A stretch of DNA of 64,000 nt, taken from Glycomyces terrestris. GTDB lineage: Bacteria > Actinomycetota > Actinomycetes > Mycobacteriales > Micromonosporaceae. Under the pieces are notes generated by a model, which was given only the letters and a program-made list of their open reading frames with translations, searched no databases and was not told the origin of the DNA. This document shows, piece by piece, positions 42,565 to 50,802 of this stretch (the stretch's first letter is position 1; every line of letters starts with the position of its first letter). Location: the NCBI RefSeq assembly GCF_003933745.1, contig NZ_RSEB01000005.1, forward strand, positions 374,475 through 438,474, read 5' to 3'. Both the position numbers and the translations under genes were made by a program.

Positions 42565-43260
42565 CTAGCCCAGTCCGGCCTTGTAGCCGACGCCGCGCAC
42601 GGTCTGGATGAGCTGGGGCCGCTCGGGGTCGGGCTCGATCTTGGCGCGCAGGCGCTGGACGTGGACGTTCACCAGGCGCGTGTCGGCGGAGTGCCGGTAG
42701 CCCCAGACCTGCTCGAGCAGGACCTGGCGGGTGAAGACCTGGCGGGGCTTGCGGGCGAGCGCCACGAGCAGGTCGAACTCGAGCGGGGTCAGCTTGACCT
42801 CGGCGCCGTTGAGGGTGACCTGGTGGGCGGGCACGTCGATCTGGACCTGGAGGCCGGGCTTGCCGATCTCGAGGCGCTCGGGCGTGACGTCGTCGCCGCG
42901 GCGCAGGCGGGCGCGGATGCGGGCCACCAGCTCCTTGGGCTTGAACGGCTTCACGATGTAGTCGTCGGCGCCCGATTCGAGGCCGAGGACGATGTCCACG
43001 GTGTCGGATTTGGCGGTGAGCATCACGATCGGCACGCCGGACTCGCCGCGGATGGCCTTGGCGACGTCGATGCCGCTCATGCCCGGGAGCATGAGGTCGA
43101 GCAGGACGATGTCGGGGCGGTGCTCCTTGAACGCGGCGAGCGCCTTCTCGCCGTCGACGACGAAGGTGGGGGTGAAGCCTTCGGTGCGGAGGATGATGCC
43201 GAGCATCTCCGCCAGCGCCGGGTCGTCGTCAACGACGAGTACACGTGCTCTCATGGACAC
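42565..43260 (-). CDS. mtrA: Response regulator MtrA
   Basis: A 231 aa OmpR-type regulator. The receiver has the acidic pair VVDDD, the phospho-acceptor Asp in VLLDLMLPG (D55 from this start) and Lys in YIVKPFKPKEL. The C-terminal winged helix has KLTPLEFDLLVALARKPRQVFTR (as two blocks) and VNVHVQRLRAKIE. The GTG is preferred because GAGGTGG lies 7 nt upstream; an ATG two codons later is the alternative. A perfect hairpin lies 25 nt upstream. Confidence 0.95.
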   Translation of the reverse strand: MSMRARVLVVDDDPALAEMLGIILRTEGFTPTFVVDGEKALAAFKEHRPDIVLLDLMLPGMSGIDVAKAIRGESGVPIVMLTAKSDTVDIVLGLESGADDYIVKPFKPKELVARIRARLRRGDDVTPERLEIGKPGLQVQIDVPAHQVTLNGAEVKLTPLEFDLLVALARKPRQVFTRQVLLEQVWGYRHSADTRLVNVHVQRLRAKIEPDPERPQLIQTVRGVGYKAGLG

Positions 43261-43284
43261 CAGTTTTCCACCTCGCAAAAGCCG

Positions 43285-43316
43285 AGAGCACCACGGGTGG
43301 ACACCCGTGGTGCTCT
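43285..43316 (-). terminator. Perfect 15 bp hairpin between ndh and mtrA
   Basis: AGAGCACCACGGGTG pairs with its complement around a GA core; TTTT follows within 6 nt on the minus strand. It should end ndh transcription, but it also forms most of the available upstream space of mtrA. Confidence 0.75.
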
Positions 43317-43327
43317 AACTGTAACGA

Positions 43328-44704
43328 CTATCCGACGGACTTGGCCGCTCGTGCGGGGTCGGTGCCTGCGGCGATGGCCTCGAACGGCTCGCGGCCGGCC
43401 TGGATCTCGCCGAGCTGGACCATCTCGCGCTTCGTGAAGAAGCCGACGATCCAGTCCGCGAGGACGCGGCCCTTGCGACCGGTGCCGGGCACGCGCGACA
43501 GGTGGTAGCCGCGGTGCATGAGCCAGGCGAGGAGGCCCTTGGCCTTGAAGCCGTAGGTGTTGGCGACGCCCTTGTAGAGGCCGAGGCCGGCGACCGAGCC
43601 GATGTACTTGTGCTCGTACGGCGTCAGCTCGCGGCCGACGTGGCTGCGGTAGACGTTGTCGGCGAGGGTCTTGGCCTGGCGGACGGCGTGCTGCGCGGAC
43701 GGCGTGCACCAGTCCATCGGGAAGTCCGAGGTGTCGGGGACCTGGGCGGAGTCGCCCGCGCCCCACGCGCCCTCGACGACCTCGCCGACGGTGTGCTTGC
43801 CGGCCTCGACGCCGGTGGCGACCTGGAGGCGGGTGTTGCACTCGAGGTGGCCGCGCGGGCCGATCGGGAGGTCGGTCTGCTTGAGCAGCGGGTGCGGCAT
43901 GACGCCGGCGGTCCAGATGATGGTGTCGGAGTCGAACTCCTCGCCGTCGGTGAGGACGACGTGGCCGCCCTCGCAGGACTTGAGGGTGGTGCCGAGGCGG
44001 ATGTCGACGCCGCGCTTGGTGAGCTCGCGGGCGGCGTAGGCGCCCATCTCGGGGCCGACCTCGGGGAGGATCTTGTTCGCGTACTCGACGAGGTACCACT
44101 TGATCTCGGAGGCGTCGAGCATCGGGTAGTTCTTCACGATGTTCGCCGTCAGGTCCTCGAGCTCGCCGAGGGTCTCGGCGCCCGCGAAGCCGCCGCCGAC
44201 GGTGAGGAACGTGAGGGCCTTGCGGCGCACGTCGGGGTCCTCGGTGGTGGCGGCGATGTCGAAGCGCTGGAGCACGTGGTTGCGGAGCCAGATGGCCTCG
44301 CCCATGGACTTGATGCCGATGGCCGTGTCGGCCAGGCCGGGGATGGGCAGGGGCCGGGAGACGGAGCCGGGGGCGACGATGACCTCGTCGTACTCGACCT
44401 CGCGGGCGGGGCCGACGTAGGGCTGCACGGTGAGCCTGCGCTCGGCGTGCTTGATCTCGGTGACCGCACCGGTGAGGATGGTGCAGTGCTTGAGGGCCTG
44501 TCGGAGCGGCACAACGCCGTGTCGCGGGGAGATGGAGCCAGCGGCCGCCTCGGGCAGGAACGGCTGGTAGGTCATGTGCTGGTTGGGGTCGATGACCATC
44601 AGTTCAACTTGACCGCGCTTGATGTCGCCCTTCAGCAGCTTGCTCAAGCGTTCGGCAACGTAAAAACCGACGTGACCGGCACCTATCACGACTATACGTT
44701 TCAC
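43328..44704 (-). CDS. ndh: Type II NADH dehydrogenase (NAD(P)/FAD-dependent oxidoreductase)
   Basis: A 458 aa peripheral membrane flavoprotein passing electrons from NADH to the quinone pool without pumping protons. FAD fold IVVIGAGHVGFYVAERL at residues 4-20, NADH fold FLTVGGGFAGAETLGEL, and EGAWGAGDSAQVP as the second FAD motif. Quinone-side AQHAVRQAKTLADN and an amphipathic C-terminal region fit membrane docking. GTG start; CAGAAT lies 7 nt upstream. Confidence 0.9.
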   Translation of the reverse strand: MKRIVVIGAGHVGFYVAERLSKLLKGDIKRGQVELMVIDPNQHMTYQPFLPEAAAGSISPRHGVVPLRQALKHCTILTGAVTEIKHAERRLTVQPYVGPAREVEYDEVIVAPGSVSRPLPIPGLADTAIGIKSMGEAIWLRNHVLQRFDIAATTEDPDVRRKALTFLTVGGGFAGAETLGELEDLTANIVKNYPMLDASEIKWYLVEYANKILPEVGPEMGAYAARELTKRGVDIRLGTTLKSCEGGHVVLTDGEEFDSDTIIWTAGVMPHPLLKQTDLPIGPRGHLECNTRLQVATGVEAGKHTVGEVVEGAWGAGDSAQVPDTSDFPMDWCTPSAQHAVRQAKTLADNVYRSHVGRELTPYEHKYIGSVAGLGLYKGVANTYGFKAKGLLAWLMHRGYHLSRVPGTGRKGRVLADWIVGFFTKREMVQLGEIQAGREPFEAIAAGTDPARAAKSVG

Positions 44705-44724
44705 GTGTTCAATTCTGGCCCTGC

Positions 44725-45342
44725 TCAGGGTGTCTTGTGTAGTGAACGCGCGAGGACGTAGATCACGGTGACAGCGGCCACGATGCCCGCGCCGACGGCG
44801 AGACCTGCGGTGAGACCGGTGAAATACGCGGTGAACAGCGCCAGGGTGAGGGCGGTGGCCACTGTCGACGCCAGGACCAGTCCGACGTGTTTCGCCCAGG
44901 TGAGGATGATCTCACCGTCCATTGCGGTAGTCGTTCGGAAACGCTGCGCGACGGCGGCCGCGGAGTGGGCGGTGTACAGCAGGCAGGCGAGGGCGGTGGC
45001 CGTCCACAATGTGGGAGTGCGGGGGCCGTCGAAGGCGTCGGCGAGGAGCCACGCCCCGAGGGTGAAGACGATCGCGACGAGGGTCGCGGCCCCGGCCGGG
45101 GCGAGGGCCGCGGCGGCCGACGTGAGGGCCGCGATCGCGATGTAGAGCCCGGCGCCGGCCCATGCGGGCGGCACGGCGAGCTCGGCGGCGGTGAAGAGCG
45201 CGAGGGCCGTCAGGAGGCGCAGCAGGACCGGGGCGGGGGCGACGCGGCGGGCCCAGGAGACCGAGTTCGCGCGCCCGGCCTTGGCGCGCTCGCGGGCGCC
45301 GTCGCGGAGGGCCTGGAGGAGGCCGCGCTGGACGTCAGCCAT
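44725..45342 (-). CDS. Hypothetical integral membrane protein
   Basis: A 205 aa protein with about six hydrophobic segments between residues 36 and 197 and a basic N-terminus. It lies 60 nt after the DUF58 gene and may be the last cistron of that operon. No family recognised. Confidence 0.65.
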   Translation of the reverse strand: MADVQRGLLQALRDGARERAKAGRANSVSWARRVAPAPVLLRLLTALALFTAAELAVPPAWAGAGLYIAIAALTSAAAALAPAGAATLVAIVFTLGAWLLADAFDGPRTPTLWTATALACLLYTAHSAAAVAQRFRTTTAMDGEIILTWAKHVGLVLASTVATALTLALFTAYFTGLTAGLAVGAGIVAAVTVIYVLARSLHKTP

Positions 45343-45402
45343 GTGCGGCTCGCAGGCGTCGCCGCGGGGACCCGGGTGCGGCTCGCGGTGCGTCGAGGGG
45401 GC

Positions 45403-46773
45403 TCATCGGTAGCGCCTCCGGTTGAGTTCGGCGAGCACGGTGTCGAGGGAGGCCGAGCCGCGCCAGGGTTCGACGGCCACGCCGAGGTCGCGCAGCTCCA
45501 TGACGGTGTTGGCGCGGGCGAGGCGCCACAGCCGCTCCGCGTACGGAGTCCAATGTGAACGACTGGGCGGGGCGACGTGCGGCGGGAGGGTGTCGACGCA
45601 CAGCACGGGCCGGCCGGCGCGGGCGATCGAGGCGACGAGCGCGATCGACCGGTCGGTGAGCAGCGGCGTGAAGACGACGTTGAGGCTGCGCTGCCCGGCG
45701 AGGCGGCGGCGCAGCAGCTCGGGCGAGGGCGGGATCGGGTCCGGCGGGATCTCGACCGACGCGAGCCAGCGGAGGGTCGCGGCGGCGTGGCGGCGCCCGG
45801 CCCCGGCGCGCATGCGGCGCCCGCGCGCCCCGAACTCGACGCAGGCGACCCGGTCGCCCTGGAGCGCGTAGTGGGAGGCGACGGCGCCGGCGGCGCGCAC
45901 GGTGAGGTCGGCGATCGAGGCGTCGCCGTCGACGCCGCCGGAGACGCCGGCCTCGACCTGGAGGTCGAGGACCAGGGTGACGTCGGTGTCGCGCTCGGAG
46001 AGGGTCGCGTTGACGTACAGGTCCTGCGTGCGCGTGGAGGTGCGCCAGTCGATGCGGCGCAGCCGGTCGCCGGGCTGGTAGAGGCGGACCTCGGCGAGCT
46101 CGCCGGAGTCGCCGCCGCGGCGGGAGCGGTGGACGCCGGTGACGCCGTCGGCGAAGGGCAGCGACTCGGCGGACTCGAACCAGTCGGGCACCGGCAGGAC
46201 CCACACGGGCGCGCCGGGCAGGCGCTGCACCGTGGTCTCGAGGAGGCCGCCGCACGCGATCGAGCGGACGTGCACGGGCCCGAGGTGGTGCTCGCCCCAG
46301 CGCTTCGCGGTCCCGGCGACGACGAGGTCGCGCCCGGACGCGGGCCCGATGCGCTCGGCGAAGTCGCCCTTGCCGGTGTGGAGCTCGATCCACGGGTCGG
46401 CGGCGGCGGTGACGAGCGTGGTGACCGCGACCGGCTCGGGGTTGGCGACGACGACGCGAGCGCCGGCGCTCGCGCCCTCGGCGCAGGTGAGGTCGTCCGC
46501 GTCGCCTTCGAGCGGGGCGAGCCGCGCGTGGGGCGCGCGGTGGGGGCGCTGCTGGAGGAGCAGGGCGGTGCCGATCGCGAACGGCGCGGCGATGAGCACG
46601 AGGTCGATGCGGCCGAAGGCGACAGCGGCGAGCAGGCAGGCCGCGGTGATCGCGACGGCGCGCGTGAGCGCCTTCGTGCGCCGCCACGTCACGGGCGGCT
46701 CGACCCGCGCCGGTCCGACCTGGCGGGCGTTGTCGGTGCGCAGGCTCAGGACCGGGTCGCGCGCGATGGTCAT
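45403..46773 (-). CDS. DUF58 domain protein
   Basis: A 456 aa protein with two N-terminal hydrophobic segments (about residues 37-75) and a C-terminal DUF58/von Willebrand-like domain. The signature RLYQPGDRLRRIDWRTSTRTQDLYV lies near residue 225 (two blocks), followed by DVTLVLDLQVEAG. DUF58 proteins pair with MoxR AAA ATPases in envelope-linked assembly or stress modules. The ATG overlaps the moxR stop (ATGA). Confidence 0.88.
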   Translation of the reverse strand: MTIARDPVLSLRTDNARQVGPARVEPPVTWRRTKALTRAVAITAACLLAAVAFGRIDLVLIAAPFAIGTALLLQQRPHRAPHARLAPLEGDADDLTCAEGASAGARVVVANPEPVAVTTLVTAAADPWIELHTGKGDFAERIGPASGRDLVVAGTAKRWGEHHLGPVHVRSIACGGLLETTVQRLPGAPVWVLPVPDWFESAESLPFADGVTGVHRSRRGGDSGELAEVRLYQPGDRLRRIDWRTSTRTQDLYVNATLSERDTDVTLVLDLQVEAGVSGGVDGDASIADLTVRAAGAVASHYALQGDRVACVEFGARGRRMRAGAGRRHAAATLRWLASVEIPPDPIPPSPELLRRRLAGQRSLNVVFTPLLTDRSIALVASIARAGRPVLCVDTLPPHVAPPSRSHWTPYAERLWRLARANTVMELRDLGVAVEPWRGSASLDTVLAELNRRRYR

Positions 46774-47762
46774 CGCGCGGAGTAGGTCGGGGCCTGGGCG
46801 GTCTGCGGGGCCTCGACGCCGCGGCAGATGTCGGTGACGACCGCGGCGGGGTCGATGCGGCGCATCCACAGCTCCGGCTTGAGCGTGATGCGGTGCGCGA
46901 GCGCGGCGGGGGCGACGCCCTTGACGTCGTCGGGGGTCACGAAGTCGCGTCCTGAGAGCACGGCGAGCGCGCGGGAGGCGAGGAGGAGCGCGAGCGAGCC
47001 GCGCGGGGAGGCGCCGACCTGGACCTGCGCGTGGCCGCGGGTGGCGGTGGCGACGGCGACCATGTAGCGGCCCACGGAGTCCTCGACGGTGACGTCCTCG
47101 AGCGCGCGCTGCATGGCGACGAGCGTCGGGGCGTCGATGACGGGTTCGAGGTCGACGGTCTCGGCGCGGCGCCCGATGCGGCGCTGGAGGACCTCCCACT
47201 CCTCCTCCGGCGTCGGGTAGCCGAAGGAGACGCGCAGCAGGAAGCGGTCGAGCTGGGCCTCGGGGAGCTGGTAGGTGCCCTCGAACTCGACGGGGTTCGA
47301 GGTGGCGAGGACGGTGAACGGCTCGGGCAGGAGGTGCGTCTCGCCCTCGACGGAGACCTGGCGCTCCTGCATGGCCTCCAGGAGCGCGGACTGGGTCTTC
47401 GGCGGGGTCCGGTTGATCTCGTCGGCGAGCAGGAGGTTGGTGTGGACCGGGCCCTTGCGGTAGACGAACTCGCCGGACTTCTGGTTGTAGAGCAGGGAGC
47501 CGGTGACGTCGGCGGGCAGTAGGTCGGGGGTGAACTGGAGCCGGCGGAAGTCGAGGCCGAGGCTCTGCGCGAAGCAGCGGGCGGTGAGGGTCTTGCCGAG
47601 GCCGGGGAGGTCCTCGATGAGGATGTGGCCGCCGGCGAGGATGCCGGCGAGGACCAGGCGCAGGGGCTCGTCCTTGCCGACGATGACCGACTGCACCGAC
47701 TTCAAGACGGCGGCCGCGTGGTGGGCGACCTGGTCGAGGCTGATGCGGGGCGTGTCGGACAT
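46770..47762 (-). CDS. MoxR family AAA+ ATPase
   Basis: A 330 aa chaperone-like ATPase. Walker A is DLPGLGKT near residues 53-60, Walker B is LLLADEINRTPPKTQSALLEAMQE, sensor 1 is VLATSNPVEFEGTY, and the arginine finger region is LPEAQLDRFLLR. It likely works on the DUF58 partner. Its ATG shares a base with the stop of the preceding gene and its stop overlaps the DUF58 start. Confidence 0.92.
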   Translation of the reverse strand: MSDTPRISLDQVAHHAAAVLKSVQSVIVGKDEPLRLVLAGILAGGHILIEDLPGLGKTLTARCFAQSLGLDFRRLQFTPDLLPADVTGSLLYNQKSGEFVYRKGPVHTNLLLADEINRTPPKTQSALLEAMQERQVSVEGETHLLPEPFTVLATSNPVEFEGTYQLPEAQLDRFLLRVSFGYPTPEEEWEVLQRRIGRRAETVDLEPVIDAPTLVAMQRALEDVTVEDSVGRYMVAVATATRGHAQVQVGASPRGSLALLLASRALAVLSGRDFVTPDDVKGVAPAALAHRITLKPELWMRRIDPAAVVTDICRGVEAPQTAQAPTYSAR

Positions 47763-48280
47763 TAGATCTCCTCGATGGCGTTCAGGTGCTCGCCGAGCTG
47801 CCGCGGCGGCGGGCAGTCGGGGACGGGCCCGGTCAGGAACAGGTAGGTGGACTCGCCGAGGACGGCGCGGCACTCGGCGGGCTGCTCGGCGAGGGACAGG
47901 CCGCGGCGCAGCCGGAGCCGCTCGGCGGCGAGCGCGACGAGCTGCTCCTTCGCGTTCGTGGTGTCGAACCGGCCCGGTTTGGCCTCGGCGAAGATGAACC
48001 GGTCCTCCCAGCGGTTGACCTCGGTGAAGGGGCGCCAGGACGGTTCGTTGACGGTGTGGACGACGAGATCGGGGGCCGGCTCGGTGTCGGCGCGCATCCC
48101 GGAGACGACCGAGTACGCGAGGACGGCGGCGAGCGCGAGCAGGACGAGCTGCCAGAGCGCGAACTCGACGCCGGAGACGAGGGCGGCCGCCCACGCGAGC
48201 CCGGCCGCGGCGACGGCCGCGACGGCCGGCCACGGGCGGAGCCGCCCGAACGGCGCGAGGAAGTCCTTGACCTCGTTCAC
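47762..48280 (-). CDS. Small membrane protein of the MoxR operon
   Basis: A 172 aa protein with two hydrophobic helices (residues 17-37 and 42-62) and a soluble C-terminal half containing WEDRFIFAEAKPGRFDT. The usual DUF4350 gene of such operons is absent and this shorter protein occupies its place. GTG start with GGGAGG upstream, overlapping the previous stop by 4 nt. Family not recognised. Confidence 0.7.
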   Translation of the reverse strand: MNEVKDFLAPFGRLRPWPAVAAVAAAGLAWAAALVSGVEFALWQLVLLALAAVLAYSVVSGMRADTEPAPDLVVHTVNEPSWRPFTEVNRWEDRFIFAEAKPGRFDTTNAKEQLVALAAERLRLRRGLSLAEQPAECRAVLGESTYLFLTGPVPDCPPPRQLGEHLNAIEEI

Positions 48281-48996
48281 TGCGCCTCCCTGACGCCGAG
48301 CTGGGTCCGGAGCGCGACGAGCGCGTCGCGCGCCCGCTCCCGGTCGGCCTCGCCGACGTCGTGCGGCGAGTAGCGGGCCCGCAGGTACGCGTCGGTGAGG
48401 CGGTTGAGGTCCCGGCCGTTGAGGTCGTGGCGAGACAGGAGCTTGCGCACCAGGTCCGCGGGCGTGTCGGAGGGCTCGCGCTCGATCCCGACGCTCTCGG
48501 CGGCCCGCTCGAAGTGCACCCAGCAGGCCATGATCGCCGACCGGGCGTCGGCGCCGAGGTCCATCTCGGCGAGCGCGGCGGCGATGGCGTCCTCGACGAG
48601 CGCGAAGTCGCGGTGCAGGTACGCGGGTTCGGGCTCGGGCACGCCGGTGGACTCGGGGGCGTCGACGAGCCAGTCGACCACGCGCCGGGCCAGGAGGACA
48701 AGAATGATCAGGACCGGGACGCCCACGAGGACGCCGAGCAGGGCCCAGGTGATCCAGGCCGGCAGCGAGAACGTCTCCCCCGGTTCGCCGGGCGACAGCG
48801 ACGGCGGCGGCTCCTGGCTCTGGACCGGGGGCGCGAACGTCACCGGGTCGCCGGACGCGGTGAACGGCTCGGCTTCCTCCCATTGCAGGCCGGTGCCCTG
48901 GGCGGCGATCCCGACGACGAGCAGCGCGGCCGCGACGACGCCGACCGGCAGCCACCGCCGCAGCGCCGGGCGCTCGGCTGGTGCGGGTTTCGTCAT
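48277..48996 (-). CDS. DUF4129 domain membrane protein
   Basis: A 239 aa protein with two hydrophobic segments (residues 15-33 and 80-103) separated by an extracellular Pro/Ser/Glu-rich part. The C-terminal DUF4129-type cytoplasmic domain reads IMACWVHFERAAESVGIEREPSDTPADLVRKLL (in blocks) and LTDAYLRARYSPHDV. First gene of the MoxR operon. GAGG lies 6 nt before the ATG, and TAGGGT at 49038-49043 on the minus strand is a plausible -10. Confidence 0.85.
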   Translation of the reverse strand: MTKPAPAERPALRRWLPVGVVAAALLVVGIAAQGTGLQWEEAEPFTASGDPVTFAPPVQSQEPPPSLSPGEPGETFSLPAWITWALLGVLVGVPVLIILVLLARRVVDWLVDAPESTGVPEPEPAYLHRDFALVEDAIAAALAEMDLGADARSAIMACWVHFERAAESVGIEREPSDTPADLVRKLLSRHDLNGRDLNRLTDAYLRARYSPHDVGEADRERARDALVALRTQLGVREAQ

Positions 48997-49070
48997 CGGC
49001 GACCTCAAGGGGTTGGTGCGGGGTGATGCGCGTCCCCACCCTATCCAACCGAGCGGAAACCGCCTACCGG

Positions 49071-49496
49071 TCAGGGCGCGAAGCGGGCGACGAACCGCCG
49101 CTGCCAGGGCGTCTCGACCGCTTTCGCGGCGTAGCCGTCCCTGACGTACCGCACGGCCTCGGCGGCGGGGACGCCGTCGAGGACGGCCAGGCACGCGAGC
49201 GCGGTCCCGGTGCGCCCGTGCCCGCCGTGGCAGGCGAACTCGACGCGCTCGGTCGCGGCCCGCTCCCAGGCGTCGCGGAGGGCCGCGGCGAACGCGGTCC
49301 TGTCGGCCGGGAGCCGGAAGTCGGGCCAGCGGACCCACACCGCCTCCCACGGCGTCGCGGGCGGCTCCTTCCCGAGGAGGTACAGCGCGAACGCCGGTTC
49401 GGGCCCCGCCGGCAGCGGCCGCGCGAGGCCCCGCCCGCGGACGAGCCGCCCCGAGGGCAGCCGCAGCACACCGGGCGCGCCAGGGTCCCAAGTCAT
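49071..49496 (-). CDS. Protein tyrosine/dual-specificity phosphatase-like protein
   Basis: A 141 aa single-domain phosphatase. The P-loop CHGGHGRTG provides Cys89 and Arg95 of the C-x5-R motif, and D59 in WPDF is the likely general acid. Cytoplasmic, no signal. TAGCAT lies 6 nt before the ATG (leaderless type). It is next to the MoxR operon but probably independently expressed. Substrate unknown. Confidence 0.85.
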   Translation of the reverse strand: MTWDPGAPGVLRLPSGRLVRGRGLARPLPAGPEPAFALYLLGKEPPATPWEAVWVRWPDFRLPADRTAFAAALRDAWERAATERVEFACHGGHGRTGTALACLAVLDGVPAAEAVRYVRDGYAAKAVETPWQRRFVARFAP

Positions 49497-49527
49497 GGCC
49501 CGATGCTACTGCGCCGCAGCAAGACCG

Positions 49528-50766
49528 CTACCGCACCTCGACGAGCCCGGTGCCCTCCTCGGGCAGCTCCTTGAGCGTCCGGATCGGGGTCTTGAGGAGG
49601 ACCAGGCAGCCGGCGAAGAGCATGGCGGCGGCGATGAGGAGGACCGACTGCGCGCCGATCGCCTGGCCGACGAACCCGCCGGCGATCGAACCGAGCGCCA
49701 TCGTGCCCCACGTGACGACGCGCTGCGTGGCGTTGACGCGGCCCTGGATCGAGTCGGGGGTGACCGCCTGGCGGTAGCTGACGACGTTCACGTTGAACAC
49801 CACGATCGCGCCGACGAACAGCGCCTGCCCGAGGAACGCGACCACCGCGCCCCACCCGGGCCCCGAGAACGCCACGACCGCCATGCCGGGCCCGGAGAGC
49901 GCGAGCGCGACGAGTGCGGTGCGGCCCATGCCGAACCGCGCGGAGGCCTTCCCGACGAGCATCGCGCCGAGGACCCCGCCGGCGCCGGAGCCGGCGAGGA
50001 TGACGCCGACGATCGCGCTGGGCTGCCCGGCGTCGCGGATGAGGAAGACGACGAGCATGGCCTGGAACGCGCCCACGGAGAGGTTGCACCAGGCGCTGGA
50101 GAACGCGACGGTGCGGACGATCGGGTCCTTGAGGAGGAACCTGATCCCCTCGGCGATCTCGGCGCGCAGATGCGGCTTCCCGCGGCGCACCGGGTCGGGC
50201 TCCTGGAAGCGGATGCGCCACACGCTGAACGCCGACACCGCGAACCCGGCGACGGCGACCGCGACCGCGACGGGGGCGGTCAGCAGCGTCACGAGCGGCC
50301 CCGCGAGGAGCGGCCCGCCCGTGTCGGAGGCGGACCGGAGCCCCTGGATGCGCGAGTTCGCCCCGGCGAGGCGGTCGTTGTCGATGAGCATCGGCACGTA
50401 GCTGCCCTGCGCCACGTCGAAGAACACCGAGACGAGGCCGAGCCCGAACATGACGGCGTACAGCTGCCACATCGCGAGCGCGTCGAGGACCCACGCGAGC
50501 GGCACGGTCAGCATCACGGCCGCCCGCAGCACCTCGCTCACGACGATGATCGGCTTGCGCCGCATCCGGTCCACCCAGGCGCCCACGAGGAGTCCGAAGA
50601 GCACCAAGGCGATCTGGTCCATGGCGTTGAGGACGCCGATCTCGGCTTCGCCGAGGTCGAGCACGACGACGGCGATGATCGAGACCGAGAAGTAGGCGAT
50701 CTGGAGGCCCACTTGGCTCGCGGCCACGGAGACGAGCAGGAGCCGGTGGTCGGGGTTGCGGAACAT
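49528..50766 (-). CDS. MFS transporter
   Basis: A 412 aa protein with about twelve hydrophobic segments. The loop 2-3 motif is GAWVDRMRRKPI, and SYRQAVTPDSIQGRVNATQR near residue 330 is typical of the enterobactin-exporter-like/macrolide-efflux subgroup. GAAAGG precedes the ATG. Substrate unknown; drug or metabolite export likely. Confidence 0.88.
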   Translation of the reverse strand: MFRNPDHRLLLVSVAASQVGLQIAYFSVSIIAVVVLDLGEAEIGVLNAMDQIALVLFGLLVGAWVDRMRRKPIIVVSEVLRAAVMLTVPLAWVLDALAMWQLYAVMFGLGLVSVFFDVAQGSYVPMLIDNDRLAGANSRIQGLRSASDTGGPLLAGPLVTLLTAPVAVAVAVAGFAVSAFSVWRIRFQEPDPVRRGKPHLRAEIAEGIRFLLKDPIVRTVAFSSAWCNLSVGAFQAMLVVFLIRDAGQPSAIVGVILAGSGAGGVLGAMLVGKASARFGMGRTALVALALSGPGMAVVAFSGPGWGAVVAFLGQALFVGAIVVFNVNVVSYRQAVTPDSIQGRVNATQRVVTWGTMALGSIAGGFVGQAIGAQSVLLIAAAMLFAGCLVLLKTPIRTLKELPEEGTGLVEVR

Positions 50767-50802
50767 CGGTGCGGGCTGCCTTTCAGGGGGTATTCGGGCA
50801 GC

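Noticed and set aside
40564-43437. 957-codon plus-strand frame opposite lpqB-mtrB-mtrA
   Set aside because: Shadow of three certain genes on the other strand.
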